Below, in pieces: positions 43,705-55,588 of a stretch of DNA of 64,000 bases (positions within the stretch are counted from its first letter, which is position 1; each line of letters begins with the position of its first letter). The position numbers were made by a program, and so were the translations under genes. The notes beneath the pieces are model-generated. The model was not told where the DNA came from. It saw nothing but the letters and a program-made list of their open reading frames with translations, and did not search any database. Source of the DNA: Harmonia axyridis (taxonomy: Eukaryota; Arthropoda; Insecta; Coleoptera; Coccinellidae); the NCBI RefSeq assembly GCF_914767665.1, contig NC_059501.1:74436798-74500797 (forward strand), written 5' to 3'.

Positions 43705-44590
43705 AACTTGTTGGAATTATTAGTTAAAAGACGATTCTGAATTGTAACTTACCACTTATTAGCACTTCGATTTCTGCAATTGCTTTTAGCCTATAAATTC
43801 ACTTTAGAATTTATTAATTTTTGTCACCTCGATTGCAATAAACTTATAATATTTGTCTCTGTTTTTCATCAATATGGCTTCCGCCGTCCAAAGGTTTTCT
43901 CGGAAACTTCAGAAAATTTTGCATGGAATTCTATACAAAAAAATTGCTAAACAACATTTATTCTTAAAGCCCATTCATACGATCCATGAATTTTTGAAGC
44001 AAAAAAATCAACTAATCTTAAAAAAAAGAGAAAGTACTGACGTGAAGTCGAGAGCTTTTGGGTGCTGGTCATCAATTGCTTCCTTGGAGGCCACATATCA
44101 ACCAATAAAGCTACCATCCGAAATATCATCTTCATTTATTTGATTAATTTTGATATTATCAGAAAAACTGAATATCGTACGGCCATATGATGGATGAGTG
44201 TAGATATGAAATAAAAATTTCAAGCTTAATTCGCTCATAATTTCAAACCAATCACTTCATCAGAATTCATCATTCAGAGAATATTGAAAAAGAATTCCCA
44301 ATATTTCCGTGAAAATTGAAACCTTTTTATTTAGAACTTCATGCTGAATTTCCTAGTGGACAACTAATCTTTTCCGAAATATGCACATATAGAACATTTC
44401 TAAAAATTTCGAGAACAGATCGATTAACAAACATCGAAGTGGTAAGAAAAATCAATAAAGAAAAAATGAGGAAAACACTAACGTGAGCTTTTGTGCGCTA
44501 GTTGTTCATTTACAACTGAGGACCACATCATCATAGGCCATAGTTCCACTACCTACCAAACTCACGTCAGAGTAAACAATAAACTCAACG
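43705..44590. other. IR3 3' flank
   Basis: Counterpart of 31157-32089, with the same caataaac signal. No gene. Confidence 0.55.
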
Positions 44591-46330
44591 AGTCGATTAC
44601 TCAGGATTGGACAAGGGGACTCCCCCAAGATCACTTGTTTTTAACATCATGAACGAAATTTTAAGAAAAGTCCGTGAACTGAGAAGATACCGAATGGGTG
44701 ATAGGGAAATTAAGATCTTGTGTTACGCAGATGTTGCGACGCTAATCACAGAAAATGAAGACGATCTACAGAGACTCTTAAAAATGTTCAATCAAGCAGT
44801 CAAATTACTCAATATGGTTATATCACATCTAAAACCATGACTATAAAATCATCGAACAAGAGATGAAGTTCAAATATCTGGTAAATAGACTTTTGACTTA
44901 TTTCAATAGTCGTGAACTATTTCATTCTTGAAATGAAATAGTTGAATGAAATAATTCACGACTGTCGGTCAACACAAACTGCTATTTTTTAATTCACCAA
45001 TAATATTTTGAAATTTTCAGAAGAAGGCATTCGATTGTCTGAACAGAGATTATTTGATGGAAAAACTTAAAGAATATGGAATTGTAGGAAACGCATTAAA
45101 ATGGCTCGCTTCCTATTTTATGATCGTTTGGTGTGTAAAGGTAACCATAGATGGCCAAACATCTCACTCAACTTGGCTCAAGAACGAATTTGGTGTTCCA
45201 CAGGGTAGCATCCTTGGAGTGTTACTGTTTTTGCAAACTATGAATCTTTGATGATATATGGTATAATATTTTGGGGAGTGAACTCAGCGGTAAAGTCTAT
45301 TTTTGTTAATCAGAAGAGACTTCTTAGATTACTCCTGAACATGAGCTACAGGGAATCATACAGAGGAAAATTTGGACAGGAAGGTTTTTTGACGGTTCAC
45401 GACTTGTACTGACATGAATGACTAATGTATTTATATAAAATTAAAACTGAATTTTTGACAAATAATACAAATATGACTTATAATACGAGAACAGCAGATA
45501 TCAACTTTCCATATCATCGGTTATCACTTTCTGAGAAATATCCATCTTATATAAGTATCAAAATATTCAATAAATTACCTTATAATCTCAAGGTCATTGA
45601 TAATTACAAGCAGTTCAAAACTGAAACCAAGAAATTGTTAATAGAGCTAGAGCCATATTATTTGGAAGATTATTTCAGTACAGCTTGATTGTATTTGTTT
45701 ACATTGTATTTATTTAGGACACTGTTTCATTTTGTGTTTTTCTCATAGAGATATATCATTTGAAATGAAGTTATTTATCTATCACTCTATCTGGGTGAAG
45801 AATTGTCAGGTTATGGGGATGTCGAGGCCGAGGTACAAAAACCGGCTAACAAAGCCACTAGGATAGTAGCATGCCTTAACAACTCAATTTGGCGAAACAA
45901 ACATCTCCGAACAGAAACGAAGCAAGAATTTATAAGGCAACAATAAGATCGATAATGACCTACACTGCTGCGACTCTACCAGATAGGGTCAAGACTAGAA
46001 GACTACTGGAAACGACAGAAATGCCGGTGCTTAGAAGAATTGCTGGGAAGACATTGCTGGATAGGGAGCGGAGCGAGATGATCAGGAGAACATGTAGAAT
46101 GGAGAATATAAACGAGTGGATAATGAATAGAAAGGTCGAATGAAACAGGCACATCAACCGAATGGTGAAAATCGTTCTTGATCCACCTTCAGTCCACCTT
46201 CAGGTCGAGTATTAGACGAACGAGCAAAAGATGGAACTACAAACTAAGACCTGACTCGACAAGAAGGCGAAGAATGATAAGGCAACTTGCTTGCATTGGA
46301 GAATGAAGAAGAAGAAGAAGATTATTTCGA
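44591..46330 (+). mobile_element. RTE-like LINE interrupted by a Jockey-like LINE, unit 2
   Basis: Paralogous copy of the 32.1-33.8 kb nest: CYADVATLITENEDD (44720 region), FGVPQGSILG (45190 region), LYLYKIKTEFL (45430 region), RIYKATIRSIMTY and RRIAGKTLLDRERSE (45920-46070), GAA tail. An additional frameshift lies near 45920 and a stop near 46141, so it decayed further after duplication. Confidence 0.78.
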
Positions 46331-46535
46331 TATTCCTCTTAATTTTTTTGAGTCACTCAAATGCAAAAAAACTCAACTAGTTGATATTTGTTGGAATTTG
46401 ACGTCTTAGTTCTCATTTTTAGCTGAAATTTCAACATTTTTTCAGTAAACTGTAGATAAAATTATTAATTTCAACTTGGATATTTACTCTTCTGTTAAAT
46501 TCTGGCTTATAAGTCATTTACAAATTTAATCAGAA

Positions 46536-47228
46536 GTTTGTTGTTAAACATCCTGTGGAATCATTTCGTGATCAATTTTTTCAAATTACCGATTTTCATC
46601 AAGAACCAATCCTTTTCAACATTTTATTTTCTGGTTCATGACCTTAAGCCCACTAGTTCATTTTTAACAGAGAAAGGAACTTGTCATCAACGGTTTCTAA
46701 GAAATGAAATTTTCCTCAAGATGTCATTCGAAACCTAAATGACAGAATGATCAGACAAATGCAGGCAGTAAGTAATGAAAACTAGAGGGAGTAATACAAA
46801 ATATTAATCTGAATTGAAAAAACGTTTCTTCAGGTTATTTTACGTTACAGTTAAATTGATTCGTTTTGAAGTTTGATTTTTTATTTGAATTCAATAAGTT
46901 TGCATGAATAAATTTTGAACTGATTGATTATCATTATAACAGAAAAAACATATTGTTCCTTTCTCATTGGTAGACTCAAAACTGAGCTTTCGCACTGAAA
47001 TTATGACACAATGAGCAAAACCATATCATCAAAAAATAAAATTTTGTCAAATTTGGCAAACTGTTCATTGGAGTTAATGTGTTCCTTAAAAATGAACTAG
47101 TGCACTTGAGACCACGAATAAAAAAATGTTGAATAGGAATGGCTCTTGATGGGAATTGGTAATTTGAAAAAACTTGACCATACAATTATTCCACAGAAAG
47201 TTTCAAAATTAGGGTTAAACAACAAACT
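46536..47228. repeat. Foldback repeat upstream of IR4
   Basis: Paralogue of 34033-34730, with a small deletion of the ccctaattttgaa segment in the left arm near 46548. Confidence 0.78.
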
Positions 47229-48033
47229 CCTGATTGATCCTGCATAGTGTCTAATAATCTGGCATTTAACAAAAGCAAAAATAAGCAATTGAAATTAATA
47301 ATTCCATTTACAATTTACTGAAAAAATTTTGAAAATTGATATAAGAATAAGAAAACTATGGGACTTTCACAAATCTCAACAAAAATCAACTGCTTTCCTT
47401 TTTTGTTTGCACCTGAGTGTAGTTCTGGTGAAGCGATCAACATGAAATTTTGCACGCAGCTTGAAATTGCTATTTTGAATCCAAATGCATTTTTATGTAT
47501 ATTGAATGTGCAGTTAGGAAATCACAGGAACACTAAAATGTGGAAAACCCTAATTTACGCAACCCCTTCTTGGATGTTGCCTATTAACGAACTTAATAGT
47601 GATATTCAATGTTCAAACCTTTGAACATAGGATATTCTTCATTCTATAGTCTAAACCTGTACCCTGAAAATTTTATGTTTTTAGTTTTTCCAGTTAGGAA
47701 CTTATAGAGTTAAAGGCAGGAGGAACGGACAGACAAACTTGGAATTGATTATGGATTTCTTATCAATAAGTTGAACCTAATCGTTTGAGACCACCCCTGG
47801 CTCAATCCTGAACTGCATCGAGTTTGTCGTGTCCATCCAAGAATTTCGATAATAGAGGAAACGGATGTCACTCAAATATGTTTATATTTCTTGAGAAAAT
47901 ATCACTTTTAATTTTTATTTCTGCTCTTATGACTGTTTGGAATTCAATTCATAATTCCATTAGTTGATTGATGGAATTTGATCTGAAAAATTACCATTTA
48001 AGTTGAATCCTTCAAATAACGCAGTTGGCCCCA
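47229..48033. other. IR4 upstream region
   Basis: Same layout as before IR2: dispersed gaaattttgcacgcagcttg repeat near 47445, then the conserved proximal block. No gene. Confidence 0.5.
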
Positions 48034-49740
48034 ATGAATCTGAGAATTTCCTTAGTTGCAGTTGTTGCAATGCATATAATTTGCCCGTTCAAAATAACTT
48101 TGAATTGGGAGTTGGATGAAGATCCCCAGATAAAGAAAAATTTATTGAAGATGCTTCAGATACAACCGGGATTTAAATTGTGTGTATTGGTTGATATGAA
48201 CACATTCCATCCAAAAACTGGTGAGGTTTTCCTCAAAGAAAATGTTTGCCCACGAATAAATTTGAGAACAAATTCAGAAATTCAGTTGAGGACAAACTTT
48301 GCAAGTTACTTATTAATTTTCTTGAATTCCTATGAAGATATCCCTAAGAAAATATCATTCCTATCTAATACAAGTCTTTACAAACCTACCACACCCACAT
48401 TGTTTTTTTTCAAGAATCGAATGGAAAGTTTAGATTTTCTAAGAGATACTGTGGCGATTTTAAAGAAGTATCGGATTTACATATCTTTCATTATATTTCA
48501 TCGCGATGGTTTACATGCCGTGTCTTATGATGTATTCAAGAACAAGTTTTGGCACCTGAATGATTTAATGGATTTTATATCGAATACTGAATCGCATATA
48601 CCTAACCTGAATGGCTTCAAGCTAAGAATGGCTGTTTTCCAAAATCCACCAAGGATTTTCAAAGACGAAGCAGGGCTATGGCATTCCGATTATGAATTTT
48701 ACTGGATGAACATGTTAAAAGAACTGAATGCGACTTATGACCTGATTGAAACAACACCCTATGATTTGGATGATGCAAAGGATGCAGTTATGAAAGGTGA
48801 AATTGATTTTTGTCCCCTCAGCTACTTCAAAACAAGTATTCCAGAAAATCTTGATTTCACTTTACCTCTTTCTATTGAGAATTTGGTCGTTTTGGTTCCT
48901 AAATCAGAATTGATATCGAGGTTCACGTATATTTTTATGGCTTTATCGAAACCTGTTTGGTTTTTCATACTAATTTTTATGTTCATTGTGGTTTTATTCT
49001 TAGTAATAGTGGGAAAAAAACGAATATCTCAAAACCAATCCATATCTTCAACTGTTTTGGATGTAATTAGTATGTTGATTGGAAAATCCTTCAAAATCTA
49101 CCCTCACTATAGTTGGACGGAAAAAATATTTTTGGGACTATGTCAAATGATAAGCATTGTTATAATAGCTGCTTTCACTTCTGCTTTAATTTCAACTATT
49201 CTACTGGATAAACATAAAGATCAAATAAATAGTCTGAACGATCTCGTGGAATCTAAGCTTACTGTTTATGCTCTACCTGAAATGAAAAAAATTGTTGAAG
49301 AGTTTTCACCTTCTCTAAATCAGCAACTGGTTAAAATCCCAAGGAGAAATTACAGTTCTTTATTGAAGAACCAGATATATGGACAAGCTCTTGTTGTGCC
49401 GAAATCATTAACCTCCGCAGTTTTGGAAACTGTTAACGTGAAAGGTTCTGATCTTGAATACAGAATCATGCACGAATCCATAACATCGGGTTTCAGCACC
49501 TTTTTTTTCACGCAATATTCACCATTAGTGAAGATAATTGATAAACTGCAGATGAGAAAGCAACAATTTGGATTGATATATGATAGAATGAGGAAGAGGA
49601 ACCCTTCTAGCGAAAAGCACGTATCGAAGAAAAACAAACCACTATCTATGAGACATCTTGGTGGAATATTTTTAGTTTGGTTGATTGGAATTGGAATTTC
49701 TATAATAATATTCATTTTAGAAATATTTCGTATATGTTAG
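48034..49740 (+). CDS. Divergent ionotropic receptor IR4 (even subtype)
   Basis: 568 aa, intact, single exon. An upstream in-frame TAA fixes the ATG at 48034. Closest to IR2 through the first 480 residues (NATYDLIETT, IENLVVLVPKSELISRF). The C-terminal cytoplasmic-side part differs from IR2 (TQYSPLVKIIDKLQ, IYDRMRKRNPSSEKH) and the protein ends LEIFRIC. Its 3' end likely represents the true even-type sequence that IR2 has lost. Met replaces Ile in the pore segment (VISMLIG). Confidence 0.87.
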   Translation: MNLRISLVAVVAMHIICPFKITLNWELDEDPQIKKNLLKMLQIQPGFKLCVLVDMNTFHPKTGEVFLKENVCPRINLRTNSEIQLRTNFASYLLIFLNSYEDIPKKISFLSNTSLYKPTTPTLFFFKNRMESLDFLRDTVAILKKYRIYISFIIFHRDGLHAVSYDVFKNKFWHLNDLMDFISNTESHIPNLNGFKLRMAVFQNPPRIFKDEAGLWHSDYEFYWMNMLKELNATYDLIETTPYDLDDAKDAVMKGEIDFCPLSYFKTSIPENLDFTLPLSIENLVVLVPKSELISRFTYIFMALSKPVWFFILIFMFIVVLFLVIVGKKRISQNQSISSTVLDVISMLIGKSFKIYPHYSWTEKIFLGLCQMISIVIIAAFTSALISTILLDKHKDQINSLNDLVESKLTVYALPEMKKIVEEFSPSLNQQLVKIPRRNYSSLLKNQIYGQALVVPKSLTSAVLETVNVKGSDLEYRIMHESITSGFSTFFFTQYSPLVKIIDKLQMRKQQFGLIYDRMRKRNPSSEKHVSKKNKPLSMRHLGGIFLVWLIGIGISIIIFILEIFRIC

Positions 49741-52439
49741 CCTAAAACTTGTTGATATTTATTGTTAGAAGACGAGAAATTTATTCTCATTGCACTACTA
49801 GCACTTCGATTTCTGCAATTGATTTTTGCTTATAAATTCACTTCAGAATCAATTTTTGTCACTTCGATTGCAATAAACTTATTGTATTTGTCCATGTTTT
49901 TGATCAATATCAATCTTATGGAATCGTTCCTGAAAAAAAGATCCCCCTTTGAAATTTTCACATTTCACGCTTTGGAATTTGTAAAATCCAGAAATCGAAA
50001 CTCAGAAGCTTGAGGAGATTTTGCATGGATTTCTATACAAAAAACGATTGCTTAACCACATTTATTCTTCATGAATTTTCAAAGCAAAAAATCAAGGAAA
50101 CAAATTTAAAAAAACGGGGAAAGCACTGACGTGAAGTCGAGAGCTTTTGGGCGCTCGTCATGCTTGCACCAATTGCGTCCTTGGAGACCACATATCAATC
50201 AATATGACTTTCATTCAAATTTTCATCTTCATTGAATTGGTAAATTTTGAAATTATGATCAAAACTAAATATCGTACGGCCATGGATGGGTGTAGGTCAC
50301 CAATTGCGTCCTTCGAGACCACATATCAACCAATAAAGCTACCATTCGAAATATCATCTTCATTTAATTGATAAATTTTGAAATTATCAGAATAACTGGA
50401 TATCGTACGGCCATATGATGGATGAGTGTAGATATGAAATAAAAATTTCAAGCTTAATTCGCACATAATTTCAAGCCATTCACTTCATCAGAATTCGTCA
50501 TTCAGAAAATTCAAGAAGAATATTGAAAAAGAATACCCAATATTTCCGTGAAAATTGAAACCTTTTTATTTAGAATAAGAACTTCAAGCTTCATGCTGAA
50601 TTTCCTAGTGGACAACTAATCTTTTCCGAAATATGCACATATAGAACATTTCTAAAAATTTCGAGAACAGATCGATTAACAAACATCTAAGTGGTAAGAA
50701 AAATCAATAAAGAAAAAATGAGGAAAACACTAACGTGAGCTTTTGTGCGCTAGTTGTTCATTTACAACTGAGGACCACATTACCATAGGCCATAGTTCCA
50801 CTACCTACCATACTCACGTCAGAGTAAACAATAAACCCACCGAGTCGATTACTCAGGATTGGACAAGGGGACTCCCCCAAGTTCACTTTTTTTTTAATTA
50901 ATAATATTTTAAATAAAAATTTCAAGCTATTCGTACACAATTTCAAGCCATTCACTTCATCCGAATATTAGAAAATTCAAAAAGAAAACTGGAAAAGAAT
51001 TTCGAATATTTCTGTGACAATTGAGACCTTTTTATTGAGAATAATAACTTCAAGCTTCATGCTGAATTTCCTTTTGGACAACTAATCTTTTCCGAAGTAT
51101 GGACTTATAGACAATTTTTAAAAATTTCGTGAGCTGATCGAATAACAAACATCAGTACCTAGAGCTTTTTTGTACTAGTTCCCCCAAGAAGAAGTGTACG
51201 CACCAGAAGATGCCGTTTTGCCAGAGGCTTTGATCGAAGTATCGTATCGGAAATTATAAGAAAGTAGTGTTTGGTTTTCTTGAGAGGCTGAGAAATTCGA
51301 GAATATCACTGTAGACTAGAATTTCAACCAAGTCTCGATTGATGCCTTCGTCAGGCTTTATTTTTAACTGATGAGAAAACATAATTTGTAGGAAACCTTA
51401 TAGAGATTAGCCATAAACTTAACTTTCATATAGGGTTGCCATACGTTCCGGTACGCCGGGACATTGACATTGAGTCCCCGTGTCCCGGTCAGTTATTTGA
51501 CCGTTATGAAATTCAGATTTTCTTACATTGAGTAGGAGAGAATCTTTTTTCTATGGAATCTGAACGGATTCCAGTATCATAAAGCAGAGAAGCTGTTACT
51601 GTTGCTCAAACATAATTTTTCAGAAACTGAAGGATTGAAAATAAAATGAGACACATAGCCAAATAAATTGTCTTATACAATCGCTTTATTTTGTATTAAA
51701 TCCTAAGAGGATCTTAATATTTCCATATAAAATATTTTCGCTGTCAGCGCGGATAACACAAATACCTACTTTGAAGTAATAAGGCGAGTTTTTTTTGATT
51801 GAAAGAGATTTTGTCCAAAGAAATCGAACCTATCGGTTGTCTAGAGCACATACTTCGAAATACTGCTTCCACTTCCGCCGATATGGTGTCAATATCTGTG
51901 CAGTCTATTGGTCTCAAAATTTTCAAATATTTTTCGATATTTTCTGTAAGCGTCGAACGATGAAAAGTTTTCATGAGTATGCAGAAACAACTTACAGCAA
52001 TGCACTTTCTTTTTCTAGAATTAGTTGGCTTTCACTACTTCTAGCTATTGAACGCTTGCTGAAGCTATGGGTGCCATTGAAAAAAATTTCGTAGCTGAAA
52101 AAAGGGCCTCAAAAGCTAAAACCGACTTTTTTATGACTCTTCAATAGAACTTTGTACTCCATTTCTACACAGTCAAGCATTCCTCACTGACAAACCATTT
52201 GAAAGGATTGAAAAATCATTAATTACTCAAACTAAAAATTAATTGAGAATATACTAAGAAAGGAAGATTACAAAATAAATATTTTGGGAACCAAACAAGT
52301 CAAGTATATAACAAACTAAAGAATGATGGTACGATGAATACAATGCAATAAGTTAAATTTGACAATGAAGTCAGCGATTTTTCGCAATATCCGATATCTC
52401 GAATATAGTTGATAATTCACCTCTTAGCTGGGATCTGCC
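49741..52439. other. IR4 3' flank and spacer without a supported gene
   Basis: 49741-50890 is a diverged version of the shared IR 3' flank and includes partial local re-duplications (accaattgcgtccttggagaccacat repeated in part). 50890-52440 holds short repeat fragments (ggttgccatacgttccggtacgccggg near 51427, of a type seen at transposon ends) and frames without motifs. Confidence 0.45.
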
Positions 52440-54060
52440 TGGTTGTTATGTTTGCCGTGGAAGCTTTATGTTCGTTTTCCAATTACCCATTGCAAACTTC
52501 AGAAAATTTGTTATAATTGGATCGATCTTATATATTTCCAAAATTTTCGTCAGCCAGCCATGTGGAAGTGAGTCGAAAGCCTTCTTATAATCAAAATATG
52601 CCATAAAAAGGTTTCTACGTGTTTTGAAGACTTGGTTGCATAAGATGGAATCTATTACCATCTACGAGATGCAAAATATGATTTGATGATTTTGTATATT
52701 GTTGGTAGTCATGTTATAGTTCTGTATTTTGATGGATCCATAGTTTTTTTAAAATCTTTCGGTATGAAGTAAGTGATATTTGTAGCCGAAAACGTTGGCA
52801 TATCCCTTGGATAGTGTGTTATGTTATTTATGGATTCTACTAGTCTGCCGTGTAGACACCAAAACTTTTTCAACCAGAAGTTGTGAATTCCATCTGGGCC
52901 TGAGGATTTCCAGTTGTGAGAGCTCTTCAGTATTTCTTGTAGTTACCAGTTGATCGGTCCAAAAACTGTCTATATCTTCGGCGCTGGGAGGACTCCCTGA
53001 TTCTGTTGACGTTTGTTCATTCATTATCCTATAAAATTTCTTTCCGTAGTTCTCAAAAATCATATTGTCATGTTTTCGTTTATAGCTCTCAGTCGTTCAG
53101 AGTATACACTCCATTTTTGTTTGAGTGTGTCTGAAGTTTCTTGAGCACTTTCATTGTAGGCATCATAGTTTGCATATCGGCTATGTCGATCCATAATTAC
53201 ATCCACTATCTTTGCAGTTTTCTCGACGGAAAACCTTTTGCAAATCAAATTAACCTGCAGAATATGTGAGAGCTTTTTCGATGTCTTCAGTCTAGGAAGA
53301 ATTGTTCGTTTAAGAGGACCAGTACCCTCGATTTCAATGAAATATCTTTTCATTGTGGCAGATAATTAATAATAATAATAATAAAAATAATAAAATAAAT
53401 AAAAATTGCTCTAATACATCTCTTTGAACTTCTTCTCGGTTTTCGACAGATGCAGTTTGTATCTTCTGCCGTTGTTCATCTCTTACTGGTATTAAATCTC
53501 CGCTGTTTTGTTCCTCAGTATTAATTTGTATATTGATGTGTTGGTTTTCAGCACAATCGTAGTTTTCTTCAATTGTCGCTTCGTTGTTAGTGTGGTTCCT
53601 ATTCTGTAGCCTTATTTGGACTTAATTTTTATAGTGTCAAGTCTCTCATCGCCGGGTTCAGTTTATTTCTCAAATAACCTGGTATTGGTCGGCTACTCTT
53701 TGCTCAGAAACCTGAAGTTCGAGGTAGTTTTTGTGGGATTCTGCAAACAGCTTTTGCCGGTAGCCTATTTTATCCTCTTCCACTTTCGTCACTTCATATT
53801 ATAAGCGCATGATCGTTTCATTTATAGAACTTGTCCATTTCATGCGTCTTCTTGGTAGACCTGCTTGGGTGAGTGCTGGATGGGTATCCTGCACAGCACC
53901 TTCAGCAGTCGGAGAAACTCGTGTTATTATTCTCCTAGAATGTTGATATTGTGCAGGCGTAGCATTTTGTTCGGCAGAAGGCAGTCTCCTTAGCACTCTG
54001 TCACCGACGTCCCGCATACTGTCATGTCAAGCGTCGGCTCCAGACACGCCCTGACTAACC
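52440..54060 (-). mobile_element. Non-LTR retrotransposon, 5' half and start of reverse transcriptase
   Basis: Minus strand, in order: GLPRRRMKWTSSINETIMRL (about 53800-53860), the frame with RYFIEIEGTGPLKRTILPRL (53353 down), a segment with FWTDQLV, and the reverse-transcriptase block FMAYFDYKKAFDSLPHGWL (about 52560-52610). Several frameshifts and stops. The catalytic core after this point is missing. The C-terminal part of a related element lies at 58880-59990. The GC-rich DNA at about 54030-54345 is probably its 5' untranslated region. Confidence 0.75.
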
Positions 54061-54409
54061 TCAGGCAGCGGCTCTATATTCCTATTCCTCAAATTCACCA
54101 TCATTCATGGATTACTCCGTGTCGTAGAGGAGACGGCGATTGATCGTTTTTTACGATCCGCAGCGCTACGGTGGAAGAATTCTTGAGCTGCTTTCCACAC
54201 GGCTTCGTCCGTTACCCTGGACAGGGACCCTTTGACAGGTTACAGCTTCCCGGGTCAGGCAGCTCCTGGAATCTGCGGTGGGCAGGAGTCGATTCTACTC
54301 TCCTGATAGGTGAATCGCTAGGGATTTCCTACCGCTCCCCTCTTCTTATTATTATTATATGTTTGTCCAATTTTTCATGTGTATTGGATATGTAGTTTAG
54401 AAATGAACA

Positions 54410-55160
54410 GGATCACTAAATTTTGCAAGACCAATTTAAGAAACCCCTTCTTTGATTTTGTCCATTAACGAACGTAACCGTGACATTCTATGTCCGAACC
54501 TTAGAACATAGTATATTCGTTATTCTAAAGTCCAAACCTATACCCCGAACATTTCACGATTCTAGTTCCTTCAGTCACAACAAAACTTCTCTGACATAAC
54601 CGTGCATGGTCAAAAAATTGAACGTGTGAGGAAGTATAATTACCTGGCAACTATTGTTAACGAAATAAACGATAGCTCTGAAGAAATCAGGATCAGAGTG
54701 GAAAAAGCTAGAGCCACATTTTCTAAAATGAAAAAGATATTTTGTGGGCGAGATCTAAGCCTTAAACTTAAAATTCGCCTTGTGAGATGTTACGTGCTGT
54801 CAATTCTTTTCTACGGAATGGAAACGTGGACATTGAAGAAGATTGATATCAGAGAGTAATGAATGTGGAGATGCAGAAAGAGAAGGAACAGGTACTCACT
54901 ATTGAAAAGCGCAAACTGCAATACCTGGGACATATTATGAGGGGAAATAAATACCAGTTGCTGCAGCATATTGTCCAGGGAAAGATAATGGGCAAAATAT
55001 CAATAGGAAGAAGAAGAAACTCATGGTTGAAGAACTTGAGAACTTGGTACAATTGCAACAACTGCCAATTGTTTAGATCTGCAGTATCGAGAATAGGCAT
55101 AGCTTTGATGATAGCCGAACTTCGGAGCGAAGACGGCACTTGAAGAAGAAGAAGAAGTTC
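54410..55160 (+). mobile_element. Dispersed repeat followed by LINE C-terminal fragment
   Basis: 54410-54590 is a diverged copy of the sequence upstream of IR2/IR4 (catacc-rich block). 54600-55143 encodes LINE C-terminal blocks (IERVRKYNYLATIVNE, VLSILFYGMETWTLKK, then after a stop RKLQYLGHIMRGNKYQLL, IGRRRNSWLKNLRTWYN) and ends in a GAA-repeat tail. Confidence 0.75.
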
Positions 55161-55588
55161 CTTCAGTTCGGTACTTATGGAGTTTAAGGCAGGGATGGAT
55201 GGACGGAAATTCTTGGATTTGATTGCGGATTTGTTATCAGTGAGTTGAAACTAATCGATTGAGACCACTTCTGGCTTAAAATACACACATTGTGACGAAA
55301 TTACAGAGTTTGTTTGGAGAACGAGCGTTTAAAAATTATAATTGAAGTGGATGAAAGTAAAATCTTGAAGTGCTTCGTGTTTGTCGTGTTCATCGAAGAA
55401 TAACGAAAATAGAGAAAACGGATGTCACTCAAATATGTTTACAGTTCTTAAGAAAACATAAGTTTCAATTTTTATATTCGACTCTTATTACTGTTTGGAA
55501 TTCAATTCATAATTCAATTAGTTGATTGATATTTTATCTGAAAAATTATCATTTCAGTTTAATCCTTCAATCAGCGCAGTTAGTCGCA

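Larger units (their letters stand above)
38107..50890. repeat. Segmental duplication, unit 2 (contains IR3 and IR4)
   Basis: Second copy of the 26.57-38.1 kb block. Unit-specific additions are about 39076-39990 (ATGT microsatellite plus LINE fragment) and about 40732-41508 (with C-rich runs). It extends through IR4 and its diverged 3' flank. Confidence 0.83.

Noticed and set aside
51744..51974. Minus-strand frame considered as a hAT-type transposase fragment
   Set aside because: The nearby ggttgccatacgttccgg motif is transposon-end-like, but the frame shows no transposase signature.
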